Source: Rhizobiaceae bacterium
GTDB taxonomy: Bacteria; Pseudomonadota; Alphaproteobacteria; Rhizobiales; Rhizobiaceae
Length of the DNA stretch: 64,000 nt
Direction of reading: 5' to 3'
Assembly: GCA_019635775.1 (NCBI GenBank)
Contig: JAHBYU010000010.1
Span: 62,001 to 126,000 of the forward strand
A model generated the notes under the pieces. That model did no database searches. It saw only the letters and a list, made by a program, of their open reading frames with translations, and was not told the origin of the DNA. Numbering within the stretch: position 1 is the stretch's first letter; every line of letters begins with the position of its first letter. Made by a program: the position numbers and the translations under genes. Positions 9,214-18,174 of this stretch are shown here, piece after piece.

Positions 9214-10439
9214 GTGGCATCCGAACCTATCAGAACTTGGGCACGCTTGTGACGCGGTTGCGGGACGATCTGAACGCCTCCGACCTGGTGTTGCTTTACG
9301 CCTACAACCGAACCGGCAAGACGCGCCTGTCGATGGAGTTCAAGGACGCTGGCAAGCGCAAGCATAAGACGAAAAACCCGACCGGCACTCCCGACACGCT
9401 CTATTTCAACGCCTTCACCGAGGATCTGTTCGTCTGGGAGAATGACCTTGAAGGCGACAGCGTTCGCCGGCTCCAATTGAATGAGAAGTCATCGTTCTTC
9501 AACGCGATGACTGAACTCGCGCTGGACGAAACGATTGCAGGCTACCTTTCCCGATACGCCGACTTCGATTTCGACTTTACCTACAAGGAGTTTCAGCAGG
9601 GGAAGGAAACCGTTTCCAAACCGGACTATGTGAGCTTCAGCAAAGGCGCAGAGACCAACATCAAGGTGTCGCGCGGTGAGCAGAACATCTTCATCTGGTG
9701 CGTGTTCATGGCGATCTGCGAACGCATGCTGGATGGCCATCAGTCCTATCAGGGCAAGAGATACCTTTATATCGACGATCCGATTTCGTCGCTGGATGAC
9801 AATAGCGCGATCTCCGTTGCCTGCGACCTTGCCAAGCTTCTTCGCCGGGCGGCCACGCGGAAAGATGGCAATGGCGCGCCCGCACCGATCAAGGTGATCT
9901 TCTCGTCGCACCATTCGCTATTCTTCAACGTGATGTGCAACGAAGTCGGCAGACGGGCTGAAGGCGAAGCGAAAATCACACACAATCGCTATTTTCTGCA
10001 CCGTCCGGGCAGCGACGGTGCCTACACGCTACAGGCTACCGGCGATAAGCCCTTCTTCCATCACGTGGCCACTTTGGCTGAATTGCAGCGCGCCGCCGAT
10101 CCCGCGCGGGGAAAGCTCTACACCTTCCACTTCAATGCCCTGCGCAGCGTGATGGAGAAGACGGCGTCTTTCTTCGGGCATCCGAGCATAGCCTTCTGCC
10201 TGAAGGCGCTCGATAACGAGGAGGATCGGGCGCTGTTCAACCGGGCCCTGAACTTGCTGAGCCACGGCGCTTATGCGATCCACGAACCCACCGAAATGGG
10301 CGAGGACAACAAGGAACTTTTCCGCCGTATCCTGCGCGAATTCATTGCGCGGTTCGAGTTCGCCTTGCCTGGCGTTGTCGCCGCCCAACCCGCAGCTCCG
10401 GCGCCCGCGCCCGCCCCAGAAGAGGCACCCGCACAATGA
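9210..10439 (+). CDS. PrrC/RloC-like ABC-ATPase, candidate anticodon nuclease inside the restriction operon
   Basis: A 409-residue protein placed between hsdS and hsdM. Seen: a Walker A motif (AYNRTGKT, Lys37), an ABC-type signature (SRGEQNIF, from Ser154) and a Walker B with D-loop (YIDDPISSLDDN, Asp189-Asp190), the form typical of PrrC, RloC and AAA_13 proteins. The C-terminal third carries Arg312-x3-Glu316 and, 36 residues on, His352 in a LLSHG context. PrrC has the same order Arg-x3-Glu ... His in its tRNA-cutting site and is of similar size (396 residues). The end is a Pro/Ala-rich tail. Inference: a guard that senses inhibition of the restriction complex and cuts tRNA. The alternative is a non-nuclease RloA-type ATPase. 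The sequence supports the fold well and the nuclease role moderately. Confidence 0.68.
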   Translation: MSGIRTYQNLGTLVTRLRDDLNASDLVLLYAYNRTGKTRLSMEFKDAGKRKHKTKNPTGTPDTLYFNAFTEDLFVWENDLEGDSVRRLQLNEKSSFFNAMTELALDETIAGYLSRYADFDFDFTYKEFQQGKETVSKPDYVSFSKGAETNIKVSRGEQNIFIWCVFMAICERMLDGHQSYQGKRYLYIDDPISSLDDNSAISVACDLAKLLRRAATRKDGNGAPAPIKVIFSSHHSLFFNVMCNEVGRRAEGEAKITHNRYFLHRPGSDGAYTLQATGDKPFFHHVATLAELQRAADPARGKLYTFHFNALRSVMEKTASFFGHPSIAFCLKALDNEEDRALFNRALNLLSHGAYAIHEPTEMGEDNKELFRRILREFIARFEFALPGVVAAQPAAPAPAPAPEEAPAQ

Positions 10440-12064
10440 ACGACCAAAACCAAAAGCAGCTGGGCAAGACGCTTTGGAACATCGCCGACACGCTGCGCGG
10501 GGCGATGAACGCGGACGACTTCCGCGATTACATGCTGTCTTTCCTGTTCCTTCGCTATCTCTCTGACAATTACGAGATGGCCGCGAAGAAGGAGCTCGGG
10601 CGCGACTACCCCGATCCCAACGCGATCGGCAATGGCGGGCGCTCGCCCCTATCTGTTTGGTACGCGCAGAACCCCGATGATGTTGAGGCTTTTGAAAAGC
10701 AGATGCGCCTCAAGGCGCATTACGTCATCAAGCCCGAACATCTCTGGACCAGCATCGCCTATATGGCGCGCACCCAGAACGACGACCTGCTGAACACCCT
10801 GCAGGCGGGCTTCAAATATATCGAGAACGAGTCTTTCCAGAGCACCTTCAATGGCCTTTTCTCCGAGATCAACCTCGGCTCGGATAAACTCGGACGGACC
10901 TATGCGGACCGCAATGCCAAGCTGTGTGCCATCATCGCGGAGATCGCCAAGGGGCTCGCGGACTTCTCCTCCGATGTCGATGCGCTGGGCGACGCCTACG
11001 AATATCTGATCGGGCAATTCGCCGCCGGTTCGGGCAAGAAGGCGGGTGAGTTCTACACCCCACAACAGGTGTCAGACATCCTTTCCGCGATCGTGACGCT
11101 CGATAGCCAGGAGCCCGCAACCGGAAAGAAAGAACGGCTCGCCAGCGTGTTTGATTTCGCGTGCGGCTCCGGCTCGTTGCTCCTGAACGTGCGCAAACGC
11201 GTGGGGCCGCACGGGATCGGAAAAATCTACGGTCAGGAAAAGAACATCACCACCTACAACCTCGCCCGCATGAACATGCTGTTGCACGGCGTGAAGGACA
11301 CCGAGTTCGAAATCTACCACGGCGACACGCTGGCCAATGACTGGGACATCCTGCGCGAGTTGAATCCCGCCAAGAAGCCCGCTTTCGATGCCATAGTCGC
11401 CAACCCGCCCTTCAGCCTTCGGTGGGAGCCGACCGAGGCTATGAGCGACGATGTGCGGTTCAAGAATTACGGGCTGGCGCCCAAGTCGGCCGCGGACTTT
11501 GCCTTCCTGCTGCACGGCTTCCACTATCTGAAGGATGAGGGCGTTATGGCCATCATCCTTCCGCACGGCGTGCTGTTCCGAGGCGGGGCGGAAGAACGCA
11601 TCCGCACGAAGCTGCTGAAGGACGGTCACATCGACACGGTGATTGGCCTGCCTGCGAACCTATTCTATTCGACGGGCATCCCGGTCTGCATCCTCGTGCT
11701 AAAGAAGTGCAAGAAGCCCGACGACGTGCTGTTCATCAATGCGGCCGAACAATTCGCGAAGGGCAAGCGCCAGAACCAGCTTACGGACGAGCATATCGGC
11801 AAGATCATCGATACCTATCAGTTCCGGAAGGAGGAGGACCGTTACTCCAAGCGCGTCAGCATCGAGCGGATCGCTGAGGAGGGTTATAACCTCAATATCT
11901 CTCGCTACATCAGCACGGCCGCAGAGGAACTCGAAATCGATCTCGCGGCCGCCCATGCGGACTTGGTCGACATGGAGAAGCAGGTTCGCGAAGCGACGGC
12001 GAAGCACAACACATTCTTGCAGGAGCTTGGGCTTCCAACTTTGCCGTTCCAGAAGGTGATGTGA
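10436..12064 (+). CDS. hsdM: Type I restriction enzyme, N6-adenine methyltransferase subunit HsdM
   Basis: Methylates adenine in the target chosen by HsdS, protecting host DNA. It has 542 residues. An N-terminal HsdM_N helical bundle (WNIADTLRGAMNADDFRDYM) is followed by the SAM-binding motif I (FACGSG from Phe241) and the catalytic NPPF motif at 323-326. A C-terminal helical tail probably packs on HsdS. The ATGA overlap with the preceding gene indicates coupled translation. Gene order R-S-X-M is unusual: most type I operons run R-M-S or M-S-R, and in the E. coli prr locus the nuclease gene sits between S and R. It is the last gene of the operon; no clear terminator was seen just after it. 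Confidence 0.95.
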   Translation: MNDQNQKQLGKTLWNIADTLRGAMNADDFRDYMLSFLFLRYLSDNYEMAAKKELGRDYPDPNAIGNGGRSPLSVWYAQNPDDVEAFEKQMRLKAHYVIKPEHLWTSIAYMARTQNDDLLNTLQAGFKYIENESFQSTFNGLFSEINLGSDKLGRTYADRNAKLCAIIAEIAKGLADFSSDVDALGDAYEYLIGQFAAGSGKKAGEFYTPQQVSDILSAIVTLDSQEPATGKKERLASVFDFACGSGSLLLNVRKRVGPHGIGKIYGQEKNITTYNLARMNMLLHGVKDTEFEIYHGDTLANDWDILRELNPAKKPAFDAIVANPPFSLRWEPTEAMSDDVRFKNYGLAPKSAADFAFLLHGFHYLKDEGVMAIILPHGVLFRGGAEERIRTKLLKDGHIDTVIGLPANLFYSTGIPVCILVLKKCKKPDDVLFINAAEQFAKGKRQNQLTDEHIGKIIDTYQFRKEEDRYSKRVSIERIAEEGYNLNISRYISTAAEELEIDLAAAHADLVDMEKQVREATAKHNTFLQELGLPTLPFQKVM

Positions 12065-12243
12065 GCCCATAGCCAATTAGCGAGTACATCGGCGGATGGA
12101 AGTCCGCTTTCGGGCAAAGTCGGGGTGAGCCTGAACGGCTGAAATGGTGAAGGGTTTCGGGTGCCGGCAGGCATACGAAAGCCTCTCATGCAGGAACCCG
12201 CGAGCCACCGTCGATGGCTATGGGGATTTCAATCTACGGCCGA

Positions 12244-12372
12244 TGTCGGCGATGGCCGAGCGCGAAGCCGACCTCTTGCCGGTCGGCTACTTCCACGTTG
12301 TGTTCACGCTGCCGGCCGAGCGCGCGCATCGGCATCACCGCCGTGCTCCACACCTGGGGTTCGTCGATGGGA
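12244..12372 (+). pseudogene. Remnant of an IS91-family (Y2) transposase
   Basis: Two short stretches in different frames match consecutive parts of IS91-type transposases. One is READLLPVGYFHVVFTLPAE (12262-12321). Right after it, in another frame, comes IGITAVLHTWGS (from about 12329). In a whole transposase these are separated by more sequence, so both a deletion and a frameshift have occurred. No tyrosine active site remains. The element is dead and shows that this gap was a landing zone for insertions. Confidence 0.65.
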
Positions 12373-12436
12373 TCGGCTGGACTGCGCGAAGTCACATCGA
12401 AACGGCCTGACCGCATCCAACACCGCGCTTCCCCTC

Positions 12437-12530
12437 GGCGGTCACGCCAGCCGAGGCCCCGCATGAGCATGTCGTGCTGCATGCGCTGGCGAAGCGGCGA
12501 AACGGGTGCATCGGTCGACGTGGCAGCCAT
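12437..12530 (-). pseudogene. N-terminal scrap of a tyrosine recombinase
   Basis: Read on the minus strand from the ATG at 12530, the first ~25 codons (VSPLRQRMQHDMLMRGLG) resemble the N-terminal SAM-like DNA-binding domain of the XerC-like recombinases that often accompany IS91 transposases. The similarity stops soon after and no catalytic domain follows. Assignment rests on a short stretch. Confidence 0.45.
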
Positions 12531-12692
12531 GGCGAGTTCCTCTCGTTGAAGGGAACTCCATGGTCGGCTCGCCCGCCGTCACCTGCTCAAAGGCTATGAA
12601 GATTACGCCATCTCAGGCCAAGGCGCCCTTCCCGCGCAGCGGGTTCGTGCATGTGGCGCATAGCGGTCGCGGGCGAAACCCAAATGCAGGGT

Positions 12693-12729
12693 GTATTGCG
12701 CAATACGTCGATATTGTATTGCGCAATAC
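12693..12729. repeat. Paired 14-bp perfect palindromes, left copy
   Basis: GTATTGCGCAATAC occurs at 12693-12706 and again at 12716-12729, starts 23 bp apart, about two helical turns. The same palindrome pair with the same spacing but a different 9-bp spacer lies at 25780-25816. Function unknown; it could be an operator, a replication or partition site, or a packaging-related site of the phage-like element. Confidence 0.85.
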
Positions 12730-12828
12730 GCGCTACTTCTTCTGCGGATCGTGCTCGATTGTGCGCGCGGCTATCAGCCGATCGAGTTCCTGGTGGACGC
12801 GACTGAACTGGAGGACGTTACGCGGTTC
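12716..12828 (-). pseudogene. 3' end of a small terminase subunit gene; direct repeat copy 1
   Basis: This 113-bp stretch matches 25803-25915 with three mismatches by eye. It encodes on the minus strand the last ~31 residues of the small terminase subunit (ending HQELDRLIAARTIEHDPQKK), with the stop at 12733-12735. Upstream coding sequence is gone: homology breaks at 12829. It is either the relic of a second related element or one end of a duplication that now flanks the sugar operon. Confidence 0.85.
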
Positions 12829-12873
12829 AGACCGGCATCTGGCCGACCGCAGCTCGGCGCCCCATCACATAGC

Positions 12874-13452
12874 TCACCGTCTGTCCGCTGATCGGATTGC
12901 AGCAATCGAGCACATGCGTCGGCAGCGCCAAACAGGCCCAGCCATTGCCCGCGCTCTGGGTATGGCGCGCTCCAGCTTGTCGGCCTTGTCCGTCGCCTCT
13001 AGGAGGTTGTTCGCGAAACGCTTGACCGCACCGGATTCTGTCTCGTTGCGGATGCGGGCAATCTCTTCGCGAATGCCGGTGATCGAAGGCCGCGCCTTGG
13101 CGGCCTCTTCCTCGATACGTGCAAACACCGCAAGGAACGGTTCGGCTCCGGCTATGCCGACAGCCGGGCTGTTGTCGAAGGGGTTGCGGAAGAAGCCGGA
13201 ATAGATTTCCCGGACCTTGGAGACTTCCTCCCGCAGCTTCTTTTCGGTCTGCTCGACGCTGCCGAACGCCGCCGCGCGTATCACCTCGGCGCTCTCACGG
13301 GCATAGTCCCGCGCCGCGCTGCCGGCGACGCCATAGGCATCGCGGATGCGCTTGATCACGTCCTCGTGCTGCGCCAGCACTTCCTCAACCGACTTCACGT
13401 CGCCACGCATCGCCGTAAAGATCGCGGTGGCGCCGTACCGTTGACGACCAGC
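12874..13452 (-). pseudogene. Probable fragment of a phage tail tape-measure protein
   Basis: The minus-strand frame carries a long charged helical region (from about SVEEVLAQHEDVIKRIRDAY to AVKRFANNLLEATDKADKLE) of the kind found inside tail tape-measure proteins. It has neither a normal start nor a normal end: the frame decays into unrelated sequence on both sides. Identification rests on composition and general pattern, not on catalytic motifs. If correct, a tailed phage once occupied this site. Confidence 0.45.
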
Positions 13453-13490
13453 GCCTCCAGCGTGCTGCGTCATGTGAAAGGCCAACAGCT

Positions 13491-13763
13491 CTAGGCCACC
13501 GACCTGGTGATCATTCCCAGCGTGGTGCACATCACCGCGGTCAACCGCACTTCCGCCTCCATTCTTTCCAATGCCTCTGCCTCCGTGGACGGTATGGGGG
13601 AGACGCCGAGGGCCACCCTTAGCATTTTCGAAGTCACCACCTCATGGGTGCCGAAAGACGCCGACAGATCGAGGCCGGTCTCTCTCACATAGACGCTGGT
13701 ATCGGCCGAAACGGCGGTCGAGACGATGAGTTTGGGAACGCCCGGCGGCAACCCGCTGATCAT
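13491..13763 (-). pseudogene. Unassigned gene fragment (faint Tm-1/UPF0261-like motif)
   Basis: A 90-codon minus-strand frame whose first part (LPPGVPKLIVSTAVSADTSV) resembles the GxPKxxVST segment of Tm-1-like/UPF0261 proteins. The remainder matches nothing I recognise. Between here and 13962 the plus strand holds a stretch (about 13806-13965) that reads as the end of a membrane protein (WFGPGLVAATVIYIWGG then ALLFLLP and stop), also without a start. The whole 12.07-13.96 kb interval is therefore decayed mobile or chromosomal debris. Confidence 0.3.
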
Positions 13764-13962
13764 TCAGAGAAGCAGATATCCCAGAGCACCTCCTTGCGGC
13801 ATCACCGCCGCGCTTGGTCTGGAGCGAGACGCTCATTCTGGGGTGGTTTGGCCCTGGTTTGGTGGCCGCTACGGTGATTTACATTTGGGGCGGCGCGCAA
13901 CTGACCCTTGACGGGCTCGATGTGGCACTGGCCGGCCGCACGGCGCTTTTATTCCTCCTGCC

Positions 13963-14865
13963 TTAGGTCTTTCCGCGCCAATAGTTGCAACTACTGATGA
14001 CATCGGCGAGCACCTTTTCATCTTCAGCTTCAAAGGGCGGAAAAACCTCTAGGGTAAGGTGCGTAACCACTGAACCAGTTGCCTTTGCCAGGGTGTCTTG
14101 AACGACATTCGGATGGATGATCCCGATCGCATTGGTCTCCTCGGTAAAGCACCAATGGTAGTCGCGCTTTCCATCGGTTTGCTGCAGGTGGACGATTGGA
14201 CTGAGATGGCTCAGCCGGGTGAGCCAAAGATATGGATCCTGCTCCGCTTCCGGCAGGTCGGCCCGGCATGCATGACCGACATCGTAGCAGTACGCGACGG
14301 TTGCTCCACCCATGCCGGCGAACCGCTCGGCATGGCCGAGGCATTCGGCAATGGTGCTCGGAAACTCCCGCGCCACTGGCATTGGCTCCCACAAAACATA
14401 GCGCAGCCCCGCCCGCCCGGCATGGTCTGAAAGCGCGGAGACATGATCCAACTGCTCCTCCGCCAGCGCTTGGCGGCGCGCGGGGTTGCCATAATCGGCC
14501 ACGCTATAGGCGCCCATGTGCCCACCGAAGGTGTCAGCGCCGACAAGAGCGCAGAATTCGATGCCGCGCTTGTATCGTTCCAGTGCGGCCAGCCGCATCT
14601 CTCCGTCGGGATGGAGGAGCATGTTGGCGGAGTAGTCGACCAGGCCCGAAAAGACGCTGGAAATGACGATACCTTCATTTGCGCAGGCCTTGCGGATGCG
14701 TGCCGCCTGAGCCTCGACCCACGTGGCCGGACCCGAGAGGTCGACGAGATCCAGCGACAGCTGCACATCGGCGACGCGCATTTGATTTGCGATCAGCTCT
14801 GCCCAGACCTCAGGCTCGGGCCAGCGCTTCATCGCAAAGCCGTTGTTCAAGCTGAGTGTCGGCAT
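13963..14865 (-). CDS. Sugar phosphate isomerase/epimerase-like TIM-barrel protein
   Basis: A 300-residue member of the xylose-isomerase-like TIM barrel (AP endonuclease family 2) superfamily. Such enzymes isomerise or epimerise sugars with a divalent metal held by Glu, Asp and His. Candidate ligands are in LWEPMP (Glu), CYDVGHA (Asp, His), VHLQQTDG and LEVFPP (Glu). The start ATG has a strong GGAGGG site upstream. It is the last gene of the nine-gene minus-strand sugar operon, 33 bp after the ROK gene. The exact substrate cannot be read from sequence; the context points to a ketosugar made by the oxidoreductase of the same operon. Confidence 0.8.
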   Translation of the reverse strand: MPTLSLNNGFAMKRWPEPEVWAELIANQMRVADVQLSLDLVDLSGPATWVEAQAARIRKACANEGIVISSVFSGLVDYSANMLLHPDGEMRLAALERYKRGIEFCALVGADTFGGHMGAYSVADYGNPARRQALAEEQLDHVSALSDHAGRAGLRYVLWEPMPVAREFPSTIAECLGHAERFAGMGGATVAYCYDVGHACRADLPEAEQDPYLWLTRLSHLSPIVHLQQTDGKRDYHWCFTEETNAIGIIHPNVVQDTLAKATGSVVTHLTLEVFPPFEAEDEKVLADVISSCNYWRGKT

Positions 14866-14898
14866 TTGGGTCCCCTCCGTCGCGTTTGGTGTTTGCAG

Positions 14899-16158
14899 TC
14901 AGGTCTTCACGGGCATTGCCGCACTCACAGGTGTCAGGTGGCCGAAGCTGTAGAAGAGCGGCAGTACGGCGGCGCCGAGCGCCGCCACTTCCTGTCCGGC
15001 AGCTCCGAGGATGAGGCGAGGAACCTCGCGGCGCCGGCGCGACGACACCGAAGAGGGCAGCGGCAGGGCGCGGCGCTCCAGCTCCGCAAGAATTGCATGC
15101 GGCATGAAACCATTGACGATCACCGTCTCCGGATCGAACAGGTTTTCGAGATTGATCACGAGCAGCCGCAAGACCGTGGCGGCCTCGTCCATCCACAGGT
15201 CGAACTGCCGCTCCCCCGTGTGGAAGCGGTGCAGGAGTTCGTCATATGTCGGCGGGGTCCTGGCATAGCCAAGATGCTCGTAGGCCGCGTGGACGGAAAG
15301 ATATGTCTCGGCGCAACCTTGGTTGCCACAATAGCAGCGTCTTCCATCGGGATAGACGGTCATATGGCCAATCTCGCCGGCATTCCCGAACGCGCCTCGA
15401 TAGGGCTGACCGTTGATGAGTACGCCGCCGCCAAGGCCCGTTCCGACAAAGATGACGACGATATTCCGATGCTGGCGTGCTACTCCGAAGTAATGCTCAC
15501 CCATCGCGGCGGCGGTAGCGTCGTTCTCCAGCGAGACCGGCAGATTCAGCCGCTCGGAGAGACGGTCGGCGACCGCCACGTCGGCCCAACCGGGCAGCAC
15601 GGTCGGACCGTTGCTGGCGATCGGGTCAACTTCGAAAGGCCCCGGCATGACGACGCTGACCCCGCAGATCTGCTCAAACCGAACATTGGCATCAGCGACG
15701 AGCTTGCGCGCCGCTTCCTCAAGTGCGGCAAGTCCGGTAGGCGGAGCGGGGCTGTCGACCTGGACCATGATCTCGCCACGTCTCACGCCCGTAAGATCCA
15801 AGAGCACGCCGATCAGCCAGTTGTGGTCGAGTTGCAGGCCAATCGAATAGGCACCGTCGGGATTTATCGTGAGCAGTTTCGGCGGCTTGCCCCGCAAACC
15901 GGTGCTGACGGGGCTTTCCAGCAGCAGGGAGGCTCTGATCAACTCCTCCGCTATATTGGACGTCGTCTGCACCGAAAGCCCGGTGATCCGCGCTACGTCC
16001 GCACGCGACAGCGGCCCGTGCACCCGCAGGGTCTCGATCGCCACACGCCTGTTGTGATCTCGGGCGTTTTCGAGGTTTGCGCCGGAAAACACTCCTGCGT
16101 TGGTCAGATCCATCGGCCTCAATTTCTGAGTTCCTTCCTGCTGCGACCAGTCCGCCAC
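14899..16158 (-). CDS. ROK-family transcriptional regulator (NagC/XylR type)
   Basis: A 419-residue regulator. The N-terminal winged helix-turn-helix (GPLSRADVARITGLSVQTTSNI, about 47-70) is followed by a ROK sugar-binding domain with FVGTGLGGGV and the zinc-binding cluster CYCGNQGCAE. The start GTG overlaps the stop of the SIS gene by one base (TAGTG). ROK repressors of this kind bind AT-rich palindromes and release them when their sugar or sugar phosphate binds, so the inverted repeat at 24223-24251 in front of the operon is its most likely target. Being inside the operon, it would control itself. Confidence 0.88.
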   Translation of the reverse strand: MADWSQQEGTQKLRPMDLTNAGVFSGANLENARDHNRRVAIETLRVHGPLSRADVARITGLSVQTTSNIAEELIRASLLLESPVSTGLRGKPPKLLTINPDGAYSIGLQLDHNWLIGVLLDLTGVRRGEIMVQVDSPAPPTGLAALEEAARKLVADANVRFEQICGVSVVMPGPFEVDPIASNGPTVLPGWADVAVADRLSERLNLPVSLENDATAAAMGEHYFGVARQHRNIVVIFVGTGLGGGVLINGQPYRGAFGNAGEIGHMTVYPDGRRCYCGNQGCAETYLSVHAAYEHLGYARTPPTYDELLHRFHTGERQFDLWMDEAATVLRLLVINLENLFDPETVIVNGFMPHAILAELERRALPLPSSVSSRRRREVPRLILGAAGQEVAALGAAVLPLFYSFGHLTPVSAAMPVKT

Positions 16159-17201
16159 TAGACTGTCACCGTCACCTTCTGCAATGCCCTCGGCGAATCC
16201 ACATCAACACCGCGCTTACTCGAAACACGTTCGGCGAGAGCGTAGAAGCGCGCGATCATTGTGATCGCCTCGACTGTGCTGTTCGATGCGTCCGGCACAA
16301 GCAGGCAGTTGCGCGACGGATCGCGGGAAACGACGAAGACGCGCGCGCCCAAAGCCCGAGCCTTTTCGGCGGTGGCAAGGGCGCCGACGGACGCCTCGTC
16401 GGACGGAGCAAACAGGATGACAGGCCGCTCAGGCGTGATCAGCGCGGCAGGTCCGTGCCAAACCTCGGCCGCGCTGAAGGCCTCTGCGAAAACATAGCTC
16501 GTTTCCTTGAGCTTCAGCGCAGCCTCGCAGGCGATGGGATAGCCGGCACCGCGTCCGAGAATGAGTGCGCTCTCGCACCCGGCGAGTGCTTCTTCGGCCA
16601 CGCTCCAATCCAAACGAAACGAGCGCTCCACCAGTTCGGGCAGCGCGTGCAGGGAATCGAAAAGATCCCTGTCGCCCGTCCATTCGGCTACGACGGCGGC
16701 GATCGCGACCAAGCTGCAAACGAAGCTCTTGGTCGCGGGCAGAGCGAGCTCCGGCCAGGCGCCTATCGGCAAGGCGATGTCGGAATTCTGCGCCAAGCGG
16801 GAATCCGGGCTGTTGACGAGCGAGAGCGAAAGCGCGCCCGCAGCGCGGTTGCTACTGTGGAGCGCGTTGATGTCCTCGCTGGCGCCGGATTGCGAGATCG
16901 CCCAGGACACGGCGTGTTCGAGCCGCAGCGATCGCCGGTAGATCGACGACAGCGACGGACCGACCGAGGCGACGGGAATACCCAGCCGCGTTTCGACCAA
17001 ATGTTTCAGGAAGGCGGCGGCGCAGTCGGAGCTTCCGCGCGCGACGGTGATCATCACGCTTGGCGAATGCGCGCGCAGGCGGCGTCCGACCTCCCTGTAG
17101 AGTGAACTATACTGCTCAATCTGGCGTACGATGGAACTGGGGATTTCGGCGACCTCACGCTTCATCTGGGTGTCCCGGGGGAAGGCAGGCTCAGGCGGCA
17201 T
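16158..17201 (-). CDS. SIS-domain protein, glucosamine-6-phosphate deaminase-like (NagB-II/AgaS type)
   Basis: A 347-residue protein with two tandem SIS domains and no glutaminase domain, so it resembles the isomerase half of GlmS. Seen are the N-terminal MKREVAEIPSSIVRQ pattern, ARGSSDCAAAFLKHLVE, SQSGASEDI and, in the second half, LGRGAGYPIACEAALKLKE. These bind the phosphorylated sugar. Stand-alone forms usually deaminate or isomerise amino-sugar phosphates. I chose the ATG at 17201 because it has AAGGAG 7 bases upstream; the frame is open 14 codons further. It overlaps the glucokinase gene by 11 bp. With the kinase it argues for an amino sugar as substrate. Confidence 0.8.
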   Translation of the reverse strand: MPPEPAFPRDTQMKREVAEIPSSIVRQIEQYSSLYREVGRRLRAHSPSVMITVARGSSDCAAAFLKHLVETRLGIPVASVGPSLSSIYRRSLRLEHAVSWAISQSGASEDINALHSSNRAAGALSLSLVNSPDSRLAQNSDIALPIGAWPELALPATKSFVCSLVAIAAVVAEWTGDRDLFDSLHALPELVERSFRLDWSVAEEALAGCESALILGRGAGYPIACEAALKLKETSYVFAEAFSAAEVWHGPAALITPERPVILFAPSDEASVGALATAEKARALGARVFVVSRDPSRNCLLVPDASNSTVEAITMIARFYALAERVSSKRGVDVDSPRALQKVTVTV

Positions 17202-18174
17202 CGCTATCTCTCCTTTCGCCGACTTTTCTGCCCCGTCCTGCAAGCAGCCGCATGCAGCCCTTCAGGGCGGCAAAGCGGTCGGTGATCAGAAAGATGCCGA
17301 CGTCTGCAAGGAAGGGCCTGCCGCGGCCCTTGCCTTCGAAGCGGCTGTGCAAGGCGCTGCCCGGCAAAAGCGGGGCCAGCTCGTTCAGCAAATCGCCGTT
17401 CAGAAAGACACCGCCACGGGCGCCCAAGGTCAGCGACGCGTTTCCCGCAACATCGCCCAGGAGGCTGAGGAACATGTCGAGCGCCTCCCGCTCGCGCGAC
17501 GACGCATTCGCCAGTCCGCGTTTGACGATCTCGTAGGATGAGCCCTCCGGCATGCCATCGACACCGTCGACAACGCCCAGCGCATTGTATAGTTCGACCA
17601 GTCCGCCGCCGCACAAAACCCGCTCGGCGGACACGCGGCCGAACCGGCTGCGCAGGACCTGCCACACCGCCAACTCCCTGTCGGTATGCACCGGCAGGGT
17701 TACATAGCCGCCTTCGCCCGCAAGCACGACCGGCGCGTCAGTATCGCTGTACAACACCGTCGCGACGCCAAGTCCCGTGCCCGGGCCGATGATGAGCTGA
17801 GGCATGGATGCACGGCGCTGGGCTCCGCCGATGAGTGTGAGGCTGGTTTCGTCCAGCAGCGGAAGAGCCGAGGCCAGCGCGGCGAAATCGTTGACTGCGA
17901 GCAGTTCGTCCAGCCCCAGACGGTTCTTCGTCGCGCTGACGGAAAAGGTCCAGTCATTGTTGGTGATCTTGACTTCATCCCCCATGACCGGCGCCGCCAC
18001 GCCGATGCAGGCACGCTCGACCTTGACGCCGGCATTGTCGATCGCGAAGCGCAGCGCGTCTTCAAGTGAACCGAATTCGCTGCAATGGAGCACCTGCGGC
18101 TCCGATTGGAACTGGCCCTCCACAATGGCGATGCGGGCCTTGGTTCCACCGATGTCGGCGACGAGGCTCGTCAA
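17191..18174 (-). CDS. glk: Glucokinase-family sugar kinase
   Basis: A 327-residue ATP-dependent hexokinase of the Glk family. It has the N-terminal phosphate-binding loop (VADIGGTKARIA), the sugar-binding ITNNDW and catalytic VNDFAALA segments, GPGTGLGVA and a C-terminal adenosine-binding GGVFLNG. It phosphorylates glucose or a close analogue at C6 in the cytoplasm. ATGA overlap with the preceding oxidoreductase gene indicates tight coupling. A housekeeping glucokinase is normally unlinked; this copy belongs to the transport operon and may prefer a modified glucose. Confidence 0.88.
   Translation of the reverse strand: MTSLVADIGGTKARIAIVEGQFQSEPQVLHCSEFGSLEDALRFAIDNAGVKVERACIGVAAPVMGDEVKITNNDWTFSVSATKNRLGLDELLAVNDFAALASALPLLDETSLTLIGGAQRRASMPQLIIGPGTGLGVATVLYSDTDAPVVLAGEGGYVTLPVHTDRELAVWQVLRSRFGRVSAERVLCGGGLVELYNALGVVDGVDGMPEGSSYEIVKRGLANASSREREALDMFLSLLGDVAGNASLTLGARGGVFLNGDLLNELAPLLPGSALHSRFEGKGRGRPFLADVGIFLITDRFAALKGCMRLLAGRGRKVGERRDSDAA

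Noticed and set aside
12690-12730. CRISPR-like repeat-spacer unit at the twin palindromes
   Set aside because: Only two repeats per site, 9-bp spacers, and no cas genes.
14443-16161. 572-codon plus-strand frame opposite the TIM-barrel and ROK genes
   Set aside because: Antisense composition and no motif; both minus-strand genes are clearly real.
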